From an uncultured Streptococcus sp. (lineage in GTDB: Bacteria > Bacillota > Bacilli > Lactobacillales > Streptococcaceae): DNA of 21,435 nucleotides. The stretch spans positions 1-21,435 of the forward strand of contig NZ_CAUFJQ010000021.1 in assembly GCF_959025735.1 (NCBI RefSeq). The letters run 5' to 3'. Shown in pieces: positions 14,612 to 21,435 of the stretch. A model generated the notes under the pieces. It did no database searches. It worked only from the letters and a program-made list of their open reading frames with translations, and was not told where the DNA came from. The number at the start of each line of letters is the position of its first letter. Positions within the stretch are counted from its first letter, which is position 1. The translations under genes and the position numbers were made by a program.

Positions 14612-17548
14612 CTACAGGTCTTTTAATTTCTTAAGAAACTGACGATCTCTGTAAGGATTCAAGTGTTGCTCTGCTACCTTCTTGTAGTAATTCTTATCTT
14701 CTTTCAAGAAGGTACTCAAGGCAGGAGCGAGCTCTTCTCCCTTCTCCTTTTGATTAGATAAGAAAGCTAATAGATAATGAACCATTCCCTTATCCCGAGA
14801 ATTGGCAGATTGTTTCATCGTCCTTTCTTTTCGAGCCAGATAATCCGCAACCTTCTCCTGATCCCCTTGCTGACAAGCAATCAAGGATTGGTAAAATTCG
14901 AGCAATTCTTCCTTCCAAGGGAAACGAACACTGGACAAAATCTTCTGAGCTCTGTCAAAACAGAGGCGAGCTTGAATCAAATCTCCCTTCCAATAATAGG
15001 CGATCCCAAGATCAATATCAAAGACGACACGGACAGAATCAACAGCTTGATCTCCCACCAAACGCAGAACCTCTTCTAAGTGGGTGACCGCTACTTGGAA
15101 ATGGCCTCTCACTTGCTCGATTTCAGCGAGATAGGCCAAAGAAGCCGCAATTTGAATGGCATACTTGGTCTGCATGCTATTGGTCAAACTAAAGCAATCA
15201 ATGGAGCGATACAGATGCCGGGTCGCCTGTTCCTCATCCCCAACCATCAGGTGATACAAGCCTTTCAAACGCAACTGGATCGCGATGACCTCATGATTAT
15301 TGGCTTGGATAGCATCTTCCAGAGCCAAATCTGTATAATAGGCCATCTCAGAGATATTCTCCGTTTGAATGCAATAATAAATAATTTGCCGATAACCCTC
15401 TAAGAGGAAGTCTGACTGTTTGAGTTCCCGCGCATAGGAGATGACTTTTTGGATATCATGAATCCCCTTTTGATACTCCCCACTTCGAATAAAATAGCGA
15501 CCTTCTAGGTACAAGTAACGCAGTTGTAAATGCTTGTATTCTCTATCTCTTTGGTGCCTTGAAAAGAGGTTATCTAATTCTAGGCGTAGACGAGATAGCT
15601 CCCCAAAAATGTCCAAACGGCTATTTGTACCATCTGATAGGAACCCCTCATCTGCCTTGGAATAAATCGGAAACAGTTCATGCTCCAGCTGAAGGATTTC
15701 TTCTAAATAGGTCAACTCAAAAGATAAGGAACGCAAAAGATTTTGGGATTGTTTGTATTGGTAGGCAATTTCCTTATAAAAGAGGAGGTCCGTCGAATCT
15801 TCTAAGCTTTCTTCCAATTTTTGCGCAATTTGTTGGTGGAAGAGGCGCCGTCTAGCTGGCGAGAGGAGTTGGTAAAAGTACATGGCTACCAATTGCTTGC
15901 AAAATTGAACCATGAGAGCCTCTCCTTCTTCTACGATTGAAACGATCGCTCTTTCAGATAAAGGCTCGATTAATTCTGTCAAAACAGGAAGCTCTGTAGC
16001 TGTCAATTCTGCCAAGATAGACAGAGAAATTGGCTTATGAAAACAAGATAGGTAGTGTAGAAGAGCCTCTTCCTCACTGCTCATATCCCCAAGTTCCTGA
16101 GAAAGATAGGCTTGAATGATGTCAGGTAAGGGTTCTAAATTTTCATTTTCTTTCCACTCTTCGATATAGCTGGACAGTAAGAACGGACTGCCTTCACTCC
16201 ATTCGACCATCTGCTCCATCACTGCCGGCTCTATTGCTCCCAGTTCCCCCTTCAAGAGAGCACGACTTTCACTTGGCTCAAAATTGGTCAACTCTAGTTG
16301 AGACAGCCTTTTCTCTACCTTCAAGCTCCCCAAGAAGTTGACGAAGGAAGCTGGCAGAGGCTCTTCCGCTGTAAAAATCAGTTGCCATTTCTCCTGGTTT
16401 CTTCTCTCCTCTAGTTGTTTCACTTTTTCTAGAGACACTGCATCGATCCACTGGGCATTTTCAAGCAGAATCAGGAGCGGTTTTTCTTTGCTCAGGACCT
16501 GAAGCTGATTCCATACAGAAATGAGATCATCCTCCTCTTCCAGAAGGGAAATCCCCATCTCATCCCCCAGTTTCTCTAGCGCTTGTCTGAGATCATTCCA
16601 GGCGCTTCCTTCATAGCGCTGACTGGTAGCTTTTCCTTCCACCTTGATAAAGTTAAAACTGCGATTGGACATCAAGACCAACTGTCGCAAGAGACGTTTC
16701 TTACCTGTTCCAGATTGCCCCATCACGAGAAAAGGACCTACCGCTTCACCTGTCTCGACTAAGGAAAGGTATTCCTCGAATTGCGAGAGTTCTTGTTTCC
16801 GACCAAAGAAAGAAAGTTCACGAATATTCAAGCGATTGGTCAGTTTATGAGTTCGTTTGGCTTCCAAAACGGAGTGATAAAGTTCCTCAATCGCTCGACT
16901 GGGACGCACACTGAGCTCGCGATCCAATAAATCGACTAGCTTATAATAGGTCTCGAAAAATTTTCCTAGCTGATGATGGAAGCTATAATACTCCATCAAG
17001 AGCTGGTAGTTTTTCTCTTCAAATTCATCCAGCTCTACCAAATGATGGAGCAAGAGTTCTATACTAAGATCTGCAAAACCGACCTGCTCAATTTTTTGAT
17101 AGCAACTTTCGACATAGAGCTTCCTATAAGCATCTCGTTTGCGAGAAGCCCACTGATCAAAGTCTTCATCATCCTTGACATAGAAGCCCTCTAGAAAGTC
17201 TCCCTGATAGAGATCCAAGGCACTTAGTGGATCTCTTTCAAAGAGTTTGACATCCAAAGAAAGGCTCAACTCAGGATTAAGGGCCAAACTGCTCCGACTT
17301 GGAGAGACAATGATATCTCCTTCAAAGATTTTATTGGCTTGGTAAACCGTATTCCGTAAGTTTTTGCGAGCTACTTGGTTTTCCTTATCTCCCCAAAGGA
17401 TACCGGCTATTTCATCGCGGTTGACCTGGCCCATGACCGCTAAATAATAAAGCAAGGCCTCCATCTTCGAAAAAGAAAACCGAATAGTTTTCTGATTGAA
17501 AACAACCTTAGGGGGTCCAAATAACTTTAACGTGAGATCTTTCTTCAT
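14612..17548 (-). CDS. SARP/BTAD-type transcriptional regulator with AAA-like ATPase and TPR region
   Basis: The predicted protein has 978 residues. Residues 1-95 look like an OmpR/SARP winged-helix DNA-binding domain (LTLKLFGPPKVVF at the start, then RDEIAGILWGD and ARKNLRNTVYQ). Residues about 100-235 form a bacterial transcriptional activation domain with GDFLEGFYV and helical repeats. An ATPase domain follows from FFGRKQEL (247-254), with a Walker A-like GQSGTGKK (277-284) and a Walker B-like LLILLENAQWID (358-369). The remainder, roughly 640-978, is helical and TPR-like. Both nucleotide motifs deviate: Lys284 replaces the usual Ser/Thr, and Asn364 replaces the second acidic residue. The ATG at 17548 has GGAGG upstream and a promoter at 17579-17607; a longer start at 17620 would lie upstream of that promoter. 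It faces the hut cluster, so hut control is a reasonable guess. Confidence 0.85.
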   Translation of the reverse strand: MKKDLTLKLFGPPKVVFNQKTIRFSFSKMEALLYYLAVMGQVNRDEIAGILWGDKENQVARKNLRNTVYQANKIFEGDIIVSPSRSSLALNPELSLSLDVKLFERDPLSALDLYQGDFLEGFYVKDDEDFDQWASRKRDAYRKLYVESCYQKIEQVGFADLSIELLLHHLVELDEFEEKNYQLLMEYYSFHHQLGKFFETYYKLVDLLDRELSVRPSRAIEELYHSVLEAKRTHKLTNRLNIRELSFFGRKQELSQFEEYLSLVETGEAVGPFLVMGQSGTGKKRLLRQLVLMSNRSFNFIKVEGKATSQRYEGSAWNDLRQALEKLGDEMGISLLEEEDDLISVWNQLQVLSKEKPLLILLENAQWIDAVSLEKVKQLEERRNQEKWQLIFTAEEPLPASFVNFLGSLKVEKRLSQLELTNFEPSESRALLKGELGAIEPAVMEQMVEWSEGSPFLLSSYIEEWKENENLEPLPDIIQAYLSQELGDMSSEEEALLHYLSCFHKPISLSILAELTATELPVLTELIEPLSERAIVSIVEEGEALMVQFCKQLVAMYFYQLLSPARRRLFHQQIAQKLEESLEDSTDLLFYKEIAYQYKQSQNLLRSLSFELTYLEEILQLEHELFPIYSKADEGFLSDGTNSRLDIFGELSRLRLELDNLFSRHQRDREYKHLQLRYLYLEGRYFIRSGEYQKGIHDIQKVISYARELKQSDFLLEGYRQIIYYCIQTENISEMAYYTDLALEDAIQANNHEVIAIQLRLKGLYHLMVGDEEQATRHLYRSIDCFSLTNSMQTKYAIQIAASLAYLAEIEQVRGHFQVAVTHLEEVLRLVGDQAVDSVRVVFDIDLGIAYYWKGDLIQARLCFDRAQKILSSVRFPWKEELLEFYQSLIACQQGDQEKVADYLARKERTMKQSANSRDKGMVHYLLAFLSNQKEKGEELAPALSTFLKEDKNYYKKVAEQHLNPYRDRQFLKKLKDL

Positions 17549-17578
17549 TGCAAGCGCCTCCAAAAACTTCATATTAAT

Positions 17579-17607
17579 ACTATAAAAAAAAAGTTGGCTT
17601 TTAGCAA
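17579..17607 (-). promoter_or_regulatory. Promoter of the SARP-type regulator
   Basis: On the minus strand TTGCTA (17602-17607) lies 17 bp before TATAGT (17579-17584), with a T tract in the spacer. It is downstream of the metF terminator, so the regulator can be transcribed on its own. It also excludes an upstream translation start at 17620. Confidence 0.65.
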
Positions 17608-17618
17608 GTAATTTATCC

Positions 17619-17657
17619 AAATAAAAAGAGACTGAGAACGATTCTTTCTCAATCTCT
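17619..17657 (-). terminator. Terminator of metF
   Basis: On the minus strand AGAGATTGAGAA (17657-17646) pairs with TTCTCAGTCTCT (17638-17627), 12 bp with one G-U pair, followed by TTTTATTT. It starts 23 bases after the metF stop codon and ends the metE-metF unit. Confidence 0.85.
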
Positions 17658-17680
17658 ACACTTCCTACTAAAAGTGTTGA

Positions 17681-18556
17681 TTAATTCACTTCAAAATTCG
17701 GTTGATGAGCAAATAAATCCTTTGTCGCTTGGTAGACGTGGTAAGCGACATCTTCATTGTTCATGGTGTAAAGATGGACACCTGCCACATCTTGAGTAAC
17801 CAAATCAACGATTTGATCGACTGCATAAGCCAAGCCAGCTGCGCGAAGAGACTTTGGATCATGCTCATACTTGTCTAGAATGGCTTTAAACTTCCGTGGG
17901 ATATGAACATTTTCACAAGTCTTAAGGAGACGAAGGGCCTGATTGCGATTGAGAATCGGCATCACTCCTGCATGAATAGGAACATTGATCCCAGCCAAGG
18001 TACACTTATCCTGAAAATCATAGAAACGCTCATTGTCAAAGAAAAGTTGAGTGACCAAGCTAGAGCACCCTGCATCTACCTTCTTTTTAAGATTTTGAAT
18101 ATCTGAAATTTGGTTTGGAGAATCTGGGTGTCCCTCAGGATAGCAAGCACCAATTACCTCAAAATGGGGAGCTTCTGTTTTGATAAATTCAATCAGATCC
18201 GTTGCATAACGAAAGTCTTTTAAAGGTTCCACACCAGGGATAATATCCCCACGAAGAGCCAAAATCCGATGAACCCCTACTTCATCTAACTCATGAAGAG
18301 TATCGGCCACTTTTTCCTTGCTCAAATAGACGGCTGGCAAGTGAGCAATCGTCGGAATAGACAATTCATTTTGAATGTAATTGGCTAAAGCAACCGTCGT
18401 CTCTTTGATATTGTATTTATTATTGCTAGCGGTCACACTAATAAAGTGAGGAGCTAGCTCCTGCATATTTGCCAAGGCACGTAAGAGTTTGGCATTGCCT
18501 ACTTCAGGATTTGGAGGAAAAACTTCAAATGACAGAGACGGTGTGTGTTGTGACAT
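17681..18556 (-). CDS. metF: 5,10-methylenetetrahydrofolate reductase
   Basis: MetF reduces 5,10-methylene-THF to 5-methyl-THF with a flavin cofactor, supplying the methyl donor for MetE. The protein has 291 residues, the usual bacterial length. Family features are SFEVFPPNPE near the N-terminus (about 9-18), FISVTASNNKYN (38-49), ILALRGDIIPG (95-105 region) and the LVTQLFFDNERFYDF segment in the C-terminal half. The ATG at 18556 has AAAGGATAG upstream. It follows metE by 113 bp on the same strand without a clear terminator between them, the usual streptococcal metE-metF arrangement. It shares the folate pool with the ftcD-fchA-fhs genes. Confidence 0.95.
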   Translation of the reverse strand: MSQHTPSLSFEVFPPNPEVGNAKLLRALANMQELAPHFISVTASNNKYNIKETTVALANYIQNELSIPTIAHLPAVYLSKEKVADTLHELDEVGVHRILALRGDIIPGVEPLKDFRYATDLIEFIKTEAPHFEVIGACYPEGHPDSPNQISDIQNLKKKVDAGCSSLVTQLFFDNERFYDFQDKCTLAGINVPIHAGVMPILNRNQALRLLKTCENVHIPRKFKAILDKYEHDPKSLRAAGLAYAVDQIVDLVTQDVAGVHLYTMNNEDVAYHVYQATKDLFAHQPNFEVN

Positions 18557-18626
18557 ATTCTATCCTTTTCTTTTGTTTCTTTGATCAAGAACTCTGAGCC
18601 ACTATTTCTAGGATAAGGGAACGATT

Positions 18627-18660
18627 CGAAAACCCTCTACACAATGATAGAAGGTCCTCG
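18627..18660 (-). other. Hairpin in the metE-metF intercistronic RNA
   Basis: In the minus-strand RNA, bases 18660-18648 can pair along all 13 positions with 18639-18627, using three G-U wobbles, around an 8-base loop. On the plus strand those three positions become mismatches, so the fold is specific to the met transcript. It lies just after the metE stop codon. Only TTTT is present within the stem and no T run follows, so it is not a standard terminator. Confidence 0.5.
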
Positions 18661-18669
18661 AAACATTTC

Positions 18670-20919
18670 TTACAAGTGTTCACGCGCTTCTTTAGCGGCA
18701 TTAACCAGTTTGATCAAGCTTTCTTTTGTTTCTTTAATTCCGCGAGTCTTCAAACCACAGTCAGGGTTAATCCAGACTTTACCACTTGGTACTTTAGCCA
18801 AGATTGCTTCGATAGTGTGGTCAATTTCACCGTCTTGTGGGACACGTGGTGAGTGGATATCGTAAACCCCAGGTCCAACTTCTGTTTGGAAGTTTTGAGC
18901 TTTAAGTTCATCCAAGATTTCAAGATTTGAACGGCTAGCTTCAAATGAGATAACGTCAGCATCTAAGTTATCGATAGCTGGGATGATATCTGTAAATTCT
19001 GAGTAACACATGTGAGTGTGGATTTGTGTGTCTGGTGCTACAGTTGAGTGTACCAAACGGAAGGCTGGAATTGCCCAGTCGAGGTAGTCTTCATACCAGT
19101 CACTACGACGGAGCGGCAATTTTTCGCGAAGAGCAGCTTCGTCAATTTGGATAATTTTCACGCCTGCAGCTTCAAGGTCAAGAACTTCATCTTTGATTGC
19201 AAGAGCAATTTGAAGAGTTGAATCCTTGATAGAGATATCTTCACGTGGGAATGACCAGTTAAGGATAGTAACAGGTCCAGTCAACATACCTTTAACAGGT
19301 TTGTCTGTACGGCTTTGTGCGTAGCTAGACCATTTCACAGTGATTGGGTTAAGACGAGTCACATCACCCCAGATGATTGGTGGTTTAACCCCACGCATAC
19401 CGTATGATTGAACCCAACCATTTTTAGAGAAGAGGTAACCTGACAAGTTCTGACCGAAGTACTCAACCATGTCATTACGTTCAAACTCACCATGAACAAG
19501 AACGTCAAATCCAACTTCTTCTTGCCATTTAATCCATTCATCAGTGATTTCAGCAAGGAAAGCATCGTATTCTTCTTGTGATAATTCATTCTTACGGAAA
19601 GCCAAACGTTTAGCACGAACATCCTTAGTTTGAGGGAATGAACCGATAGTTGTTGTTGGAAGCAATGGAAGTTTGAAAGCATCCTTTTGAATCTCTTCAC
19701 GTTCTGCAAACGCTGGCAAACGAGTGTAATCAGCTTCAGTCAAACCTGCAATACGAGCACGAAGCTCAGCATTTTCACCAACACGCTCAGTCGCAAAGAG
19801 TTCTTTGTTAGCAGCAAGTTCTTCTGCACCTTGACCATTGCGGATGGCATCCAAGTCACGCAATTCACCCAATTTTTCAACCGCAAAGGCGAAGTGGTCC
19901 AAAATAGCTGGTTCAAATTCTTCATTAGCAGTTGTAAATGGTACGTGGAGAAGTGAGCAAGAGGTTGTCAAAACAACATTTTCAGCTGGAACTTGTTCAA
20001 GAATTGCGAGGCTCTTCTCGTAGTTGTTACGCCAGATGTTTTTACCATTGACGATACCGGCATAGAGAATCTTATCAGCTGGGAAACCACCTTTAACCAA
20101 TTCAAGTGTTTTCTTACCTTCAACAAAGTCAAGACCAATAGCATCAACTGGCAAGTTCACAAGGTCATTGTAGACATCACGAACATCACCAAAGTAAGTT
20201 TGGATCAAGACTTCAAGGCCTTTCTTGTCCGCCAAGAGTTTGTTGTAGAGGTTCAAGAAGAGAGCTTTTTCTTCAGCTGACAAATCTTTGACAAGAGCTG
20301 GCTCATCGAGTTGAATACGAGTCGCACCAAGCTCAGCCAATTTGGCAAAGACTTCTTGATAAGCAGCAACCAAGCTGTCGACGAAGTCCTCCGCTTTCAC
20401 ACCATCTTCAAAGTCAGATAATTGAAGGAATGTGAATGGTCCAACGACTACTGGACGAGTGTTGATCCCCAATTCTTTGGCTTCTTGGTACTCATCAAAA
20501 ATCTTGTGACCAGCCAATTTCACTTCTGTTGTTTTTTCAAATTTAGGAACGATGTAATGGTAGTTGGTGTTGAACCATTTTTTCATTGGAAGGGCACGCA
20601 CATCCCCTTTTTCACCTTGGTAACCACGCGCCAAAGCGAAGTATTGTTCAAGGTCTGTCAAATCCAAGTTTTGAACAGATGCAGGCACGACGTTGAAAAG
20701 GAAGGCTGCATCAAGGAAATTGTCGTAGTGTGAAAAGTCATTTGAAGGAATCTCTGAGATGCCTTGTTCTTTAACGATGTTCCAGTGTTTTGCACGCAAG
20801 TCTTTAGCAGCTGCCAAGAGCTCGTCTGCTGAGATTTCTTTTCTAAAGTATTTTTCAGTTGTAAATTTTAATTCACGGAATTCACCCAAACGTGGGAAAC
20901 CGATAATTGTAGTTGACAT
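18670..20919 (-). CDS. metE: Cobalamin-independent methionine synthase
   Basis: MetE transfers the methyl group of 5-methyl-THF triglutamate directly to homocysteine, making methionine without vitamin B12. It is a cytoplasmic zinc enzyme. The 749 residues fit the family. The N-terminus TTIIGFPRLGEFRELK, the second-domain start LLPTTTIGSFPQT, the zinc-binding HTHMCYSEF and the final DCGLKTRG (zinc cysteine at 721) are all present. I start it at the ATG at 20919, where GGAGGA precedes it by seven bases. A longer reading frame beginning at 20955 would start inside the -10 box. A 17-bp MET-box-like operator and a good promoter lie upstream. It is first in an operon with metF. Confidence 0.97.
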   Translation of the reverse strand: MSTTIIGFPRLGEFRELKFTTEKYFRKEISADELLAAAKDLRAKHWNIVKEQGISEIPSNDFSHYDNFLDAAFLFNVVPASVQNLDLTDLEQYFALARGYQGEKGDVRALPMKKWFNTNYHYIVPKFEKTTEVKLAGHKIFDEYQEAKELGINTRPVVVGPFTFLQLSDFEDGVKAEDFVDSLVAAYQEVFAKLAELGATRIQLDEPALVKDLSAEEKALFLNLYNKLLADKKGLEVLIQTYFGDVRDVYNDLVNLPVDAIGLDFVEGKKTLELVKGGFPADKILYAGIVNGKNIWRNNYEKSLAILEQVPAENVVLTTSCSLLHVPFTTANEEFEPAILDHFAFAVEKLGELRDLDAIRNGQGAEELAANKELFATERVGENAELRARIAGLTEADYTRLPAFAEREEIQKDAFKLPLLPTTTIGSFPQTKDVRAKRLAFRKNELSQEEYDAFLAEITDEWIKWQEEVGFDVLVHGEFERNDMVEYFGQNLSGYLFSKNGWVQSYGMRGVKPPIIWGDVTRLNPITVKWSSYAQSRTDKPVKGMLTGPVTILNWSFPREDISIKDSTLQIALAIKDEVLDLEAAGVKIIQIDEAALREKLPLRRSDWYEDYLDWAIPAFRLVHSTVAPDTQIHTHMCYSEFTDIIPAIDNLDADVISFEASRSNLEILDELKAQNFQTEVGPGVYDIHSPRVPQDGEIDHTIEAILAKVPSGKVWINPDCGLKTRGIKETKESLIKLVNAAKEAREHL

Positions 20920-20950
20920 GTTGTGTCCTCCAAAAATTCTAATTGACACT

Positions 20951-20979
20951 ATCATATCAGAAGATAGCCGTCTTGTATA
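20951..20979 (-). promoter_or_regulatory. metE promoter
   Basis: On the minus strand TATACA (20974-20979) lies 17 bp before TATGAT (20951-20956), and TGA before the -10 gives an extended -10. The weak -35 (4 of 6) fits a promoter helped by an upstream activator. Confidence 0.65.
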
Positions 20980-21001
20980 ATTGCTTTTACACGAATTTTG
21001 A

Positions 21002-21018
21002 TATAGCCAAAAACTATA
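21002..21018 (-). promoter_or_regulatory. MET-box-like operator upstream of metE
   Basis: On the minus strand the 17 bases TATAGTTTTTGGCTATA match the streptococcal MET-box pattern TATAGTTTnAAACTATA except at three central positions. The TATAG/CTATA ends are perfectly symmetric. Its centre is about 65 bp before the expected transcription start, the usual recognition-site position for LysR-type activators such as MtaR/MetR. The regulator gene itself is not in the window. Confidence 0.7.
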
Positions 21019-21144
21019 ACACAGATTTAATGGGCCTTGAGAGCAGAAATCAAAATCAAAAACTAGGACTTCTTATAAATATTTCCTATAACCCAAGCAT
21101 CCCCAAAACCATTTTTGAGCGGATTTTGCTAGAAGAACAGCCCC

Positions 21145-21185
21145 TAAAAACAAAGCAGGCCTTCTCTATTGAGAAAGACCTGCTT
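21145..21185 (-). terminator. Terminator of the right-edge glucosidase gene
   Basis: On the minus strand AAGCAGGTCTTTCTC (21185-21171) pairs with GAGAAGGCCTGCTT (21166-21153) with a one-base bulge, followed by TGTTTTT. It lies about 40 bases beyond the stop codon at 21224. Confidence 0.8.
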
Positions 21186-21223
21186 CTACGAGGAAGTAAT
21201 TTCCTCTATTTTTCTTACTTGTA

Positions 21224-21435
21224 TTAGGCTAGTTTGATACAGAAGGCATCCCAAGGGGCCAACTTGCCTGATTCAAGGACTTGCTCCACCTTGGTATTGG
21301 CAATGAGAACCTCTTCAACCCCATTGACAAGTGGCAACTCTTGCTCTTGACTAGAGAGATTGACAACCACCAGATAGGCGTGCTCTCCTTCTACCCGCTT
21401 GTAGGCAAAAACCTTGTCTGCTGCGTCCACCAATT
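21224..21435 (-). CDS. dexB: C-terminal end of a GH13 alpha-glucosidase, probably glucan 1,6-alpha-glucosidase (partial)
   Basis: Only the last 70 or so codons are present; the gene enters from the right edge. The sequence VFAYKR, then YLVVVNLSSQEQELPL and a final SGKLAPWDAFCIKLA, is the small beta-sandwich C-terminal domain of family 13 oligo-1,6-glucosidases. The ending with PWDAFC recalls streptococcal DexB, which hydrolyses terminal alpha-1,6-glucosidic bonds of isomalto-oligosaccharides in the cytoplasm. The catalytic barrel is outside the window, so a related oligo-1,6-glucosidase or trehalose-6-phosphate hydrolase cannot be fully excluded. The TTG at 21433 is an internal leucine codon, not a start. 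Confidence 0.7.
   Translation of the reverse strand, partial: LVDAADKVFAYKRVEGEHAYLVVVNLSSQEQELPLVNGVEEVLIANTKVEQVLESGKLAPWDAFCIKLA

Larger units (their letters stand above)
20920..21223. other. Intergenic region between metE and the right-edge gene
   Basis: This 304-bp stretch holds the metE ribosome binding site, promoter and MET-box (20920-21018) and the terminator of the gene at the right edge (21145-21185). Between about 21020 and 21144 I see nothing recognisable. A possible 94-codon frame across the region lacks a ribosome binding site and overlaps the metE control elements, so I do not call it. A short inverted repeat (GAGGAA/TTCCTC) lies at 21190-21206. Confidence 0.6.

Noticed and set aside
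17549..17620. 24-residue N-terminal extension of the regulator
   Set aside because: It lacks a ribosome binding site and would begin upstream of the gene's own -35/-10 promoter. The ATG at 17548 has GGAGG.
20943..21227. 94-codon plus-strand frame beside metE
   Set aside because: It has no ribosome binding site, overlaps the metE promoter, MET-box and a terminator stem, and resembles no family I know.

Overview
The window looks like a chromosomal segment of an oral Streptococcus, probably of the sanguinis/parasanguinis/gordonii kind. That rests on the protein character, the strong AGGAGG-type ribosome binding sites, the A+T-rich intergenic DNA, a 676-residue urocanase of the streptococcal type, and a structured intergenic repeat ending in the AGAGGCTGGGAC hairpin common in these genomes. 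I cannot fix the species from sequence alone. There is no rRNA, tRNA, CRISPR array, transposase or prophage gene here.

Layout. Positions 1-186 hold a repeat made of three nested hairpins. On the minus strand follow phosphoketolase (xfp, 187-2571) and imidazolonepropionase (hutI, 2866-4113), each with its own promoter and terminator. From the hutI/hutU divergent promoter region (about 4114-4312) a plus-strand set runs hutU, ftcD, fchA, fhs, hutD, an amino-acid permease, hutH and hutG (4313-14468), closed by a strong bidirectional terminator. Facing it on the minus strand are a 978-residue SARP/BTAD-type ATPase regulator (14612-17548), metF (17681-18556) and metE (18670-20919), with a MET-box-like operator at 21002-21018. 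The right edge contains the 3' end of a GH13 alpha-glucosidase, probably dexB.

How the genes work together. The permease would import histidine. HutH removes ammonia to give urocanate, HutU hydrates it, and HutI opens the ring to formiminoglutamate. Two exits are encoded: FtcD and FchA pass the formimino group to tetrahydrofolate, yielding glutamate, ammonia and methenyl-THF, while HutG hydrolyses formiminoglutamate to glutamate and formamide. Fhs interconverts 10-formyl-THF and formate plus ATP, so the folate route could return ATP. MetF and MetE next door use the same one-carbon pool for methionine, although they are separately controlled.

Most interesting point. The hutI-hutU promoter region carries two 23-bp arms in inverted orientation (20 of 23 bases identical), each containing two TTTTGAC-like heptamers exactly 11 bp apart at the promoter -35 position. 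This is the operator geometry known for SARP regulators, and a SARP-like regulator lies at the end of the cluster. Its ATPase motifs look degenerate. The link is a hypothesis, but it would give this hut cluster a regulator unlike HutP or HutC.
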